Positions 22,263-28,150 of a stretch of 28,150 nucleotides of DNA are shown here, piece after piece (the stretch's first letter is position 1; every line of letters begins with the position of its first letter). Made by a program: the position numbers and the translations under genes. Source of the stretch: an uncultured Oscillospiraceae bacterium (lineage in GTDB: Bacteria > Bacillota > Clostridia > Oscillospirales > Acutalibacteraceae). A model generated the notes under the pieces. That model made no database searches. It saw nothing but the letters and a program-made list of their open reading frames with translations, and was not told where the DNA came from. Where the stretch lies: positions 1 to 28,150 of the forward strand of contig USHL01000001.1 in the NCBI GenBank assembly GCA_900554525.1, read 5' to 3'.

Positions 22263-24164
22263 TTATTTCGTCATAAGCTCACAGACAAGCGCGCTGTGCT
22301 CAACCGGGTCGGGTACGGCCGTGCCTCCGATCAGACAGGCCTCGCCGTAAAGCAGCCTGGCGTATTTTGAAAGAGTGTCCCTGTCATTTTCGTAAAGTGT
22401 TTTCAGCTTTTCGGCTATCGGGTGCTCGGCGTTGATTTCCAGCACCAGCTGCGCCTTAACCTTATTCTCACCGGCGTTAGGCATAGAATTTAGCACCTTC
22501 TCCATCTCAAGCGAAATGCCGCCCTCGCTGGTCAGGCACACCGGGTGCCGTTTAAGCTTATTGGTAAAGCGCACCTCATTCACCTTGTCGCCGAGACTCT
22601 CCTTCATCGCGGCAAACATATCCTTTGCCGCCTCGTTTTCGGCCTCAAGCGCCTTTTTCTCATCCTCTCCGGCAAGGTCGAGCTTATCGTCGCAGATATT
22701 CATGAACTTCTTGCCGTCATACTCGCCCAGCATCTTAACCGCAAACTCATCGACATTTTCGGTAAGATAAAGTATCTCATATCCCTTATCCTTAACCGCG
22801 TCGGTCTGCGGAAGCATTTCTATCTTCTCGTCGGTCTCTCCGCAGGCATAATAGATTGTATCCTGCCCCTCTTTCATGCGGCCGGCGTATTCCTTGAGGG
22901 TAACATATTTCTTCTCGTTCGAGGAACGGAACAGCAGCAAATCCTTTAAGGTATCCTTATGCATGCCGTAATCGTTGTAGACGCCGAATTTGAGCTGTAT
23001 ACCGAACGCCTTGAAGAATTCCTCATAAGCCTCGCGCTCGTCTTTGAGCATTTTTTCCAGCTCGGACTTTATCTTCTTTTCCAGAGTTTTGGCGATAAGC
23101 TTAAGCTGACCGTCATGCTGGAGCATCTCACGCGAGATGTTGAGCGAAAGGTCCTCACTGTCGACGAGACCCTTTACAAAACTGAAATAGTCGGGCAGCA
23201 GGTCTGCGCATTTATCCATAATCAGCACGCCCTTGGAGTAAAGCTGCAGCCCTTTTTCGTATTCCTTGGTATAATAATCAAAAGGCGGGTGCTTAGGGAT
23301 AAACATCAGCGCGCTGTAGGTCGCCTGACCCTCGGTCTTGGAATGTATTACCCTCGCCGGATCCTCGTAATCGTAAAATTTATCCTTATAAAAGTTATTG
23401 TAATCCTCAGGCTTCAGCTCAGACTTGGCCTTCTTCCAGATAGGCACCATGCTGTTGAGGGTGCGCAGCTCGGTGACGTCTTTGTATTCCGGTTCCTTGT
23501 TTTCATCGTCCGACTTGACCGGCTCTCTGGTGGTGAACTCCATCTTAATCGGATGGCGGATATAGTCGGAATACTTCTTTACAAGCGCGCTTATACGGTA
23601 TTGGTCAAGATACTCGTCGTAATTTTCATCGTCGGTTTTCTCTTTGATATGCAGTGTGACCGTAGTTCCCGCCGTCGGCTTATCGCAGGGCTCCACCGTA
23701 TATCCGTCGGCGCCCGAAGATTCCCAGCGGAAAGCCTCGTCCGAGCCGAAAGCGCGGCTTTCGACCGTGACCCTGTCGCTGACCATAAAGGCCGAATAAA
23801 AGCCCACGCCGAACTGCCCTATAATGTCCACATTATCCTTCTTTTCATTCTCCTGCTTAAAGGCGAGAGAGCCGGATTTGGCAATCGTGCCTAGGTTTTT
23901 GTCAAGCTCCTCCTCGGTCATTCCACAGCCGTTGTCTATGACTTTCAGGGTGCGTGCGTCCTTGTCGATTTCCAGCCGTATTTCAAATTCATCGGGCGCA
24001 ATACCGACCGAGTTATCGGTAAGTGAGCGGAAGTAAAGCTTATCCAGCGCGTCGCTTGCATTGGAAATAAGCTCCCTCAAAAAGATTTCCTTATGGGTAT
24101 AGATAGAATTAATCATCATATCCATAAGCTTTTTAGATTCTGACTTAAACTGTTTTGTTCGCAT
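22263..24164 (-). CDS. htpG: HtpG, bacterial Hsp90 chaperone
   Basis: HtpG is an ATP-dependent cytosolic dimeric chaperone. The 633-residue protein has the GHKL ATP-binding motifs in order: ELISNASDALDKL (Glu and Asn), DNGCGMT, GTIAKSGS and GQFGVGFYSAFMV. The middle domain holds SREMLQHDGQL with the catalytic-loop Arg, and a C-terminal dimerisation domain is present. I chose ATG 24164 (MRTKQFKSESKKLMDMMINSIY) with AAAGGTGAT seven bases upstream; an earlier TTG at 24182 precedes that site. It has its own upstream region with CIRCE. The IS lies eight bases beyond its stop. Confidence 0.97.
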   Translation of the reverse strand: MRTKQFKSESKKLMDMMINSIYTHKEIFLRELISNASDALDKLYFRSLTDNSVGIAPDEFEIRLEIDKDARTLKVIDNGCGMTEEELDKNLGTIAKSGSLAFKQENEKKDNVDIIGQFGVGFYSAFMVSDRVTVESRAFGSDEAFRWESSGADGYTVEPCDKPTAGTTVTLHIKEKTDDENYDEYLDQYRISALVKKYSDYIRHPIKMEFTTREPVKSDDENKEPEYKDVTELRTLNSMVPIWKKAKSELKPEDYNNFYKDKFYDYEDPARVIHSKTEGQATYSALMFIPKHPPFDYYTKEYEKGLQLYSKGVLIMDKCADLLPDYFSFVKGLVDSEDLSLNISREMLQHDGQLKLIAKTLEKKIKSELEKMLKDEREAYEEFFKAFGIQLKFGVYNDYGMHKDTLKDLLLFRSSNEKKYVTLKEYAGRMKEGQDTIYYACGETDEKIEMLPQTDAVKDKGYEILYLTENVDEFAVKMLGEYDGKKFMNICDDKLDLAGEDEKKALEAENEAAKDMFAAMKESLGDKVNEVRFTNKLKRHPVCLTSEGGISLEMEKVLNSMPNAGENKVKAQLVLEINAEHPIAEKLKTLYENDRDTLSKYARLLYGEACLIGGTAVPDPVEHSALVCELMTK

Positions 24165-24199
24165 ATTTATCACCTTTTTCAAAGTTTGACTTTAACTGA

Positions 24200-24228
24200 C
24201 ATATAGTATAAGCCTTTAACCGCCGCAA
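24200..24228 (-). promoter_or_regulatory. candidate htpG promoter
   Basis: On the minus strand TTGCGG (24223-24228) and TATATG (24200-24205) are 17 bp apart, giving a leader of about 28 nt. The match is moderate. TATACT at 24205-24210 is an alternative -10 without a well-spaced -35. Confidence 0.4.
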
Positions 24229-24260
24229 TGTGTTAACAAACTTTGAACAATAGGTTAACT

Positions 24261-24287
24261 TTAGCACTCTTTTTTGCCGAGTGCTAA
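24261..24287. promoter_or_regulatory. CIRCE operator (HrcA site) upstream of htpG
   Basis: TTAGCACTC, a nine-base spacer and GAGTGCTAA form a perfect match to the CIRCE consensus bound by the heat-shock repressor HrcA. It lies about 97 bp upstream of the htpG ATG, just past the terminator of the ABC operon, so htpG is the only gene it can serve. groESL and dnaK are not in the window. Confidence 0.95.
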
Positions 24288-24296
24288 ATCCGCAGA

Positions 24297-24328
24297 CAAA
24301 AAATCCGCGGGAGGCTCTCCCGCGGATT
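24297..24328 (-). terminator. terminator of the ABC exporter operon
   Basis: A perfect 12-bp stem (24302-24313 with 24317-24328, CCGCGGGAG core) has a three-base loop and is followed on the minus strand by six Ts. It begins five bases after the permease stop. Confidence 0.93.
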
Positions 24329-24332
24329 AAGC

Positions 24333-25511
24333 TTATTTTGAAAATACTATGCGTTCGCTGTTGAACATCTTGGCAAGCAGCACCGTACCGAATCCGGCAT
24401 AAACTATATTCGAAACCACCGTTATTATAAGGCAAACCGGCTGGATTTCAAACGAGAATATACCCGTCATACACTGCACCGAATTATAAAGGGGAATGAA
24501 ATAATAATATATATCGGTCTGCGCTCCGCCGCCGAACATAGCGGTAACTCCTACCAGCATGGTAAGTATCATCAGCGGGGAAACATATCCCTGCGCCTCT
24601 TTTATGGTCTTGGCAAAGGCCGATATTATTGAAACCGCCGTTACCAAAAGCAAAACGGTCGAAATTATTACAACTCCGAGCCAGACATAGTCGAGAACAC
24701 CGTATACATTCTTTACCATACCGTCTGCCGCCCCCATAAGCTTCGGAAGCGAAAGCACGGTGCCGACAGTGCTGGATGCGCCGCTCAGAACAGCAATCAG
24801 CGAAAGAGCAAAAATTTTGCCGAGCGCAATATGCGAACGCCTGGTCGGAGTAATCAGCAGGGTAGCGATCGTGCCGCGCTCCTTTTCCCCGGCAATAGAT
24901 TCGGGAGCCACCGCCATACAGCCGCTGAACATAAATATCATTAAAAGCATCGGCAGCATCGAAGAAAATATCTGTGCCGAAATATCCTCATCGGAGGCCA
25001 TATCGTATTTAGCGTCGGAATTGTTTATATCAAACTTGTTGGTCATAGCCGACTCGTAACCGTCAAGCGCAGTGGTAACGGTGCTGTAAGCCGTCTGCGA
25101 TTCGGTATCGCTCGAATTATAGTAAATCTCTATGTTGGGCGCCGCCGTACCTCCGGCTGCGGAATATGCAGCCACCGCCGCATCGAAATCCTCCGGAAAA
25201 ACAACGCACAAATCGGCATTGCCCTCTTCAATATCCTTCTTTATGTCCTCAACCTTGTCGGCTGTCGTTTCCTCAAGCTCGAAATTAAGCGAGCCGAAAA
25301 GGCTTTCGGCCGAAGCCGGCATATTGACCGCCGAAACCTTCGCCCTGTATTCCTCATCAGGCGCGAAATTATTCATCAAAGCGCTGCCCATAAAGTTATA
25401 TATTATGTATATCATAAGACCCGGCAGTAAAATGGTGGTAAACGCCATACGGCGGTCACCGAAGAATCGGGCAAGCTCTTTTTTCATTATGGTAAAAATG
25501 GAGTTGTTCAT
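24333..25511 (-). CDS. ABC-2 type exporter permease (NatB-like)
   Basis: This 392-residue membrane protein is the permease partner of the ATPase gene it overlaps by 4 bp (ATGA). It has one N-terminal segment (about residues 20-42, MAFTTILLPGLMIYIIYNFM), a large extracytoplasmic domain (about 45-175) and a C-terminal block of five or six segments. Near residue 210, ESIAGEKERGTIATLLITPTRRSHIALGK is the typical ABC-2 coupling motif. This architecture matches NatB and related exporters of Na+ or drugs. The substrate cannot be read from sequence. Confidence 0.9.
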   Translation of the reverse strand: MNNSIFTIMKKELARFFGDRRMAFTTILLPGLMIYIIYNFMGSALMNNFAPDEEYRAKVSAVNMPASAESLFGSLNFELEETTADKVEDIKKDIEEGNADLCVVFPEDFDAAVAAYSAAGGTAAPNIEIYYNSSDTESQTAYSTVTTALDGYESAMTNKFDINNSDAKYDMASDEDISAQIFSSMLPMLLMIFMFSGCMAVAPESIAGEKERGTIATLLITPTRRSHIALGKIFALSLIAVLSGASSTVGTVLSLPKLMGAADGMVKNVYGVLDYVWLGVVIISTVLLLVTAVSIISAFAKTIKEAQGYVSPLMILTMLVGVTAMFGGGAQTDIYYYFIPLYNSVQCMTGIFSFEIQPVCLIITVVSNIVYAGFGTVLLAKMFNSERIVFSK

Positions 25512-26284
25512 GCGTCCTCACCTACCGTCTGCGAATATATTTCAAAGAATCTGTCCTCAAGACTTTGGCCGTTTCTGATATTTTCAAGCGCGTCGCAGAC
25601 TATCATACGTCCGTCAATTATTATTCCGACACGGTCGCAAAGCTTTTCTACCAGACTGAAGATATGTGTGGAAACGATTATGGTCTTGCCCTGCCGCTTC
25701 AATTCGCACAGAAAATCGGTGACGGTTTTGGCGGTGATAACGTCGAGACCGTTAGTAGGCTCGTCGAATATGATTATCGACGGATCATGCACAAGCGAAA
25801 TGGCAAGCGACGCCTTCTGCTTCATACCCGTCGAGAGATTCGCCACCTTGACCTCGGCAAATTTATCGATTCCGAAAATTCCGAACAGCTCTTTTTTACG
25901 CCGCTCCGAAACCTCCGGCGGAATTTTATGCAGCTGCGAGAAAAAGTCAAAAAGATAATTCGGCGTAAAAAACTCCTCAAGCTTCAGCTCGCTCGTTAAA
26001 AAGCCAATCTTTGCCCGCACCTTTTCCGGCTCGCTGACTATGCTGCAGCCGTCGATAAAGGCGTCGCCGCTGTCCGGCTTTATCAGCGTTGCCAGCATGC
26101 GCAGCGTCGTGGTCTTGCCCGCGCCGTTAGGACCGAGCAGCCCGAATATCTCACCCTCATATGCCGAAAACGAAACCTTGTCGGCCGCGACTTTTACTCT
26201 GGCCTTGGTCTTTTCAATCTGCTGCTGTTTTCTGGAAAGCTTAAAGGTTTTTGAAAGCCCGTCCGCCTTTAAAAGCTCCTTCAT
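25508..26284 (-). CDS. ABC exporter ATPase (NatA-like)
   Basis: This 258-residue protein powers the exporter at the inner face of the membrane. It has Walker A GPNGAGKTT, a Q-loop region (IGFLTSELKLEEFFTPNYLFDFF), signature LSTGMKQKASLA, Walker B IIIFDEPTNGLD and the switch His in STHIF. The N-terminus has a charged insertion (LSRKQQQIEKTKARVKVAADKVSF) seen in NatA-like ATPases. Start ATG 26284 is eight bases after AAGGGG; GTG 26293 touches that site. Substrate is unknown; Na+ extrusion is only a family suggestion. Confidence 0.92.
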   Translation of the reverse strand: MKELLKADGLSKTFKLSRKQQQIEKTKARVKVAADKVSFSAYEGEIFGLLGPNGAGKTTTLRMLATLIKPDSGDAFIDGCSIVSEPEKVRAKIGFLTSELKLEEFFTPNYLFDFFSQLHKIPPEVSERRKKELFGIFGIDKFAEVKVANLSTGMKQKASLAISLVHDPSIIIFDEPTNGLDVITAKTVTDFLCELKRQGKTIIVSTHIFSLVEKLCDRVGIIIDGRMIVCDALENIRNGQSLEDRFFEIYSQTVGEDA

Positions 26285-26319
26285 AAAAAGCACCCCTTCC
26301 GTCGGTTCTGATTTTTTTC

Positions 26320-26348
26320 AGTATACAGTCTCCGCTTCTGTTTGTCAA
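26320..26348 (-). promoter_or_regulatory. sigma-A promoter of the ABC exporter operon
   Basis: On the minus strand TTGACA (26343-26348) and TATACT (26320-26325) are exactly 17 bp apart, a near-perfect promoter about 35 bp before the ATPase start. It is divergent from the acetyltransferase promoter. Confidence 0.92.
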
Positions 26349-26457
26349 CAGCCGTCCGGCATGACATAATTTTACAATTTCCGCCAATCCCTTTATTCAT
26401 GCGCGTTTCCGGGCTTTTTTTGCTGAAATTTCAAAGACCCTAAATTATATTTTCGGC

Positions 26458-26486
26458 TTGAAAAATCAAGCTCGGCGTGATATACT
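26458..26486 (+). promoter_or_regulatory. sigma-A promoter of the GNAT gene
   Basis: TTGAAA (26458-26463) and TATACT (26481-26486) have 17-bp spacing, a strong match. Transcription should start near 26493, giving a leader of about 50 nt. The -10 lies inside a perfect inverted repeat. Confidence 0.9.
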
Positions 26487-26496
26487 TATCACGCCG
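26473..26496. promoter_or_regulatory. candidate operator over the GNAT -10 box
   Basis: CGGCGTGATA and TATCACGCCG form a perfect 10-bp inverted repeat around TACT, covering the -10 and transcription start. The position is ideal for a dimeric repressor. No U tract follows, so a terminator is unlikely. No regulator gene is adjacent, so a repressor would be encoded elsewhere. Confidence 0.65.
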
Positions 26497-26544
26497 CAAT
26501 GAATAATTCCGAATCAAGGCGCAAAAAATTTGAGTGAGATGCAT

Positions 26545-27177
26545 ATGATAAATATACGAAACGAACGCGAAAGCGATTATAAAACCGTCGAGGATATAAT
26601 CCGCAGGGCCTTTTACAATATTTATGTGCCCGGCTGTGCCGAGCATTATTTGGCGCATATTATGCGCGGACATAAGGATTTTGTACCTGAGCTGGATTTC
26701 GTCATCGAGCTGGACGGCGAAATTATAGGGAATATAATGTACACCGAATCGACCCTCACCGCCGAAGACGGCTCCGTAAAAACGGCGCTCACCTTCGGCC
26801 CCGTCTGTATATCTCCCGAGCATCAGCGTAAAGGCTTCGGAAAGCAGCTTATGGAATATTCTTTCGATAAAGCTAGGAAAATGGGCTACGACGTGATAGT
26901 TATATTCGGAAGCCCTGCCAATTATGTTTCCAGCGGGTTTAAAAGCTGCAAAAAATTCGGCGTCTGCCTTGAAGACGGCAGCTTTCCGTCGGCAATGCTT
27001 GTAAAGGAGCTTGCTCCAGGCGCTCTCGGCGGCAAACTGATATACCGTGAAAGTCCCGTAATGCAGCTCGATGAGGAGGCGGCACGGCGTTTCGACGAGG
27101 CTCTCCCTCCGATGGAGAAAAAGCATCTTCCGAGTCAGGAAGAATTTTATATAATGAGCCGTTCTTCGCTTAAATAA
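26545..27177 (+). CDS. GNAT family N-acetyltransferase
   Basis: The product should transfer an acetyl group from acetyl-CoA to an amine; the substrate is unknown. The 210-residue protein has the GNAT core: an N-terminal strand-helix (INIRNERESDYKTVEDIIRRAF), the beta4 strand (TFGPVCISPEHQ) and the acetyl-CoA loop QRKGFGKQLM (Q-x2-G-x-G), followed by NYVSSGFKSC. It resembles the YhbS-like group. ATG 26545 has GAGTGAG upstream; TTG 26530 and ATG 26539 are less likely. Monocistronic: own promoter, possible operator and terminator. Confidence 0.9.
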   Translation: MINIRNERESDYKTVEDIIRRAFYNIYVPGCAEHYLAHIMRGHKDFVPELDFVIELDGEIIGNIMYTESTLTAEDGSVKTALTFGPVCISPEHQRKGFGKQLMEYSFDKARKMGYDVIVIFGSPANYVSSGFKSCKKFGVCLEDGSFPSAMLVKELAPGALGGKLIYRESPVMQLDEEAARRFDEALPPMEKKHLPSQEEFYIMSRSSLK

Positions 27178-27185
27178 GTATAAAA

Positions 27186-27232
27186 AACGGCCAATCGGCA
27201 AAAAACACTTGATTTTTTGCCGAACAGCCGTT
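27186..27232 (+). terminator. double stem after the GNAT gene
   Basis: An inner stem CGGCAAAAAA/TTTTTTGCCG (27196-27205 with 27213-27222) is enclosed by AACGGC/GCCGTT (27186-27191 with 27227-27232). It starts eight bases after the GNAT stop. The T run lies within the stem, not after it, so termination is probable rather than certain. The stem overlaps the tRNA promoter. Confidence 0.55.
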
Positions 27233-27237
27233 ATAAT
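27209..27237 (+). promoter_or_regulatory. sigma-A promoter of tRNA-Ser
   Basis: TTGATT (27209-27214) and consensus TATAAT (27232-27237) are 17 bp apart. Transcription would start near 27244, 15 bp before the tRNA. The -35 and spacer lie within the stem that follows the GNAT gene. Confidence 0.85.
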
Positions 27238-27258
27238 ATCCTTTGCCGTTATATATGA

Positions 27259-27350
27259 GGAGATGTCGCCTAGTCCGGTCGAGGGCGCACGATTGGAAAT
27301 CGTGTAACTCGGAAACGAGTTCGAGAGTTCGAATCTCTCCATCTCCGCCA
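27259..27350 (+). tRNA. tRNA-Ser (anticodon GGA)
   Basis: The 92-nt gene folds into the class II cloverleaf. The acceptor GGAGATG pairs with CATCTCC, the anticodon stem CACGA/TCGTG encloses TTGGAAA with anticodon GGA (reads UCC/UCU), a long variable arm (ACTCG/CGAGT) follows, and the T loop is GTTCGAATC. The 3' CCA (27348-27350) is encoded. It is transcribed alone, with its own promoter and terminator. Confidence 0.98.
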
Positions 27351-27357
27351 ACCGAGT

Positions 27358-27396
27358 GCCTCGGTACGCAGACGCGTATCGGGGCTTCTTCTTTTT
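27358..27396 (+). terminator. terminator of tRNA-Ser
   Basis: A 12-bp stem with two G-U pairs (27358-27369 with 27374-27385, loop AGAC) is followed by TTCTTCTTTTTT. It begins eight bases after the tRNA CCA. Confidence 0.93.
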
Positions 27397-27464
27397 TATA
27401 ATTTTTTCTCTCGCATCGAAACGGCATCTTTTTTTGCTGCATTTTTACACGTCGGAGCAAAGTT

Positions 27465-27767
27465 ATGAAAACGGTTGATGAACATACTTGTACAGGATGT
27501 GGTAGATGTATTATATTCTGCCCTCATGACAATCTCCCTATCAAACAAGGAGATTTAGGTTTTCCCGTCCCTAATATTAAAAACAGTGAACTTTGTGCCG
27601 GATGCAGCAGATGTATAAAGGCCTGCCCTTTTTCCGACGAATTTGAAAAAAATGAATAGAATGGAGATGACTTAAATTACGAGATTCAGTCCTATGCGTT
27701 ATTTTACTGTTTCAAGTAAGCAGAAGTATATAAAGATCAGGCTTCAATGAAAGGCGGCACAATATAA
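27465..27767 (+). pseudogene. ferredoxin-like remnant, possible FrhB-type gene decay
   Basis: The first 64 codons encode two 4Fe-4S motifs, CTGCGRCIIFCP and CAGCSRCIKACP, separated by QGDLGFPVPNIKNSELC. ATG 27465 has GGAG eight bases upstream. A TAG at 27657-27659 ends this frame. The same frame then reads protein-like sequence (NGDDLNYEIQSYALFYCFK), a TAA, AEVYKDQASMKGGTI and a second TAA that abuts the next ATG. The layout resembles the N-terminus of coenzyme F420 hydrogenase beta-like (FrhB) proteins, where a two-cluster ferredoxin domain is followed by a Tyr-rich region. I infer a truncated, point-mutated gene. It could instead be a genuine 64-residue ferredoxin. Confidence 0.55.
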
Positions 27768-28150
27768 ATGATAGTTTTAAAACCGATATGTTCTGACAAT
27801 ATAAACGATTTCAATGAAACATCATACAACGGGATGTCTTCAAAACAAAAGCAGGATATGATAACGGAAAGTATAAACAAAATTCATAACGGAGCTTATT
27901 TTGAACTTCTGGCAGTATATGAAAACGATTTGATCATCGGCTTTATGAGCCTTTTTGCGCACTCAAAGCATATTATCAGCTGCGGTCCCGTCATTAAGAA
28001 ATCTTTTCAAAATAAAGGCTTCGGTTTTTCAGCTGAAACTTCAGCGTTGGAATATGCCAAATCAAGGGGCTACACGATTGCCGTAGCCGGTGTTGATGAA
28101 AGCAATGCCGCAAGTATTGCACTGCATGAAAAATTAGGGTTTGAAATGGA
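27768..28150 (+). CDS. GNAT family N-acetyltransferase, 3'-truncated by window
   Basis: A frame opens at ATG 27768, right after the TAA of the ferredoxin-like remnant, with AAAGGCGG about ten bases upstream, and runs open to the window end (127 codons). It has the GNAT core: YFELLAVYENDLIIGFMSL, the acetyl-CoA loop region SFQNKGFGFSAETSALEYAKSRGY (Q-x2-G-x-G), and NAASIALHEKLGFEM, the classic C-terminal motif. Substrate unknown. Unlike the earlier GNAT gene it is of the RimI-like short type, so the two are not recent duplicates. The region is AT-rich compared with the ribosomal part. Confidence 0.88.
   Translation, partial: MIVLKPICSDNINDFNETSYNGMSSKQKQDMITESINKIHNGAYFELLAVYENDLIIGFMSLFAHSKHIISCGPVIKKSFQNKGFGFSAETSALEYAKSRGYTIAVAGVDESNAASIALHEKLGFEM

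Noticed and set aside
22959..23894. 311-codon plus-strand ORF
   Set aside because: It is wholly antisense to htpG, which has full Hsp90 motifs. It is an open shadow frame.
26440..27351. 303-codon minus-strand ORF containing MERFELSNSFPSYTISN-like sequence
   Set aside because: It is antisense to the GNAT gene and the tRNA-Ser. Antisense tRNA-Ser translations of this kind are common spurious database entries. The plus-strand GNAT has a promoter, domain motifs and a terminator.
27170..27460. 96-codon minus-strand ORF with GEIRTLELVSELHDFQSC
   Set aside because: It reads the tRNA-Ser backwards, another well-known false protein.
27465..27767. Stop-codon readthrough or selenocysteine-type recoding
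   Set aside because: The stops are TAG and TAA, no recoding element is seen, and all three stops end genes elsewhere in the window.
1..28150. CRISPR array, prophage, toxin-antitoxin or defence system
   Set aside because: No regularly spaced repeats, phage genes or recognisable defence domains are seen. The only mobile element is the IS3-family insertion.

Overview
The window looks like part of a Bacillota chromosome of class Clostridia. The evidence is a fused S10-spc-alpha ribosomal superoperon in the clostridial order (rplO-secY-adk-map-KOW gene-infA-rpmJ-rpsM-rpsK-rpsD-rpoA-rplQ), the zinc-binding forms of S14, S4, L36 and L24, strong AGGAGG ribosome-binding sites with some TTG and GTG starts, and a CIRCE operator. 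A gut Oscillospirales-type organism is a guess, not something the sequence proves. The first 51 bases are Illumina adapter, so the left edge is a contaminated contig end.

Layout. Positions 52-869 (+) hold two small, apparently paralogous unknown genes, the first cut by the adapter. A bidirectional terminator (868-910) and an 88-nt multi-helix element (918-1005) separate them from the converging ribosomal superoperon, which fills 1014-16450 on the minus strand. The superoperon runs from a promoter near 16740 through a roughly 270-nt structured leader containing a possible 40-codon ORF. Its genes are mostly separated by less than 30 nt or overlap. Exceptions are hairpin-rich gaps before rplB (14424-14505), before rplO (7670-7760) and before rplC.

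Divergent from it on the plus strand is lepA (elongation factor 4), followed by a membrane-anchored VanY-type D,D-carboxypeptidase and two tandem paralogous five-helix membrane proteins of unknown function. A complete 1346-bp IS3-family element (20909-22254, likely AAAT target duplication) sits in the tail of the second membrane gene, supplies its stop codon, and ends four bases from the htpG stop region. htpG (minus) has a perfect CIRCE element upstream. Next on the minus strand is a two-gene ABC-2 exporter (NatA/NatB type) with its own promoter. Divergent from that is a GNAT acetyltransferase whose -10 box lies inside a perfect 10-bp inverted repeat, a likely operator. A tRNA-Ser(GGA) gene follows with its own promoter and terminator.

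The last 700 bases are more AT-rich and look like decaying accessory DNA: a ferredoxin-like coding remnant interrupted by in-frame stops, then a GNAT gene cut by the window end.

Most of the window is conserved housekeeping DNA. I found no new defence or biosynthetic system. The best leads are regulatory: the structured element after rplQ, the rpsJ leader ORF, the operator palindrome before the acetyltransferase, CIRCE control of htpG, and the transposase RBS-masking hairpin in the insertion sequence.
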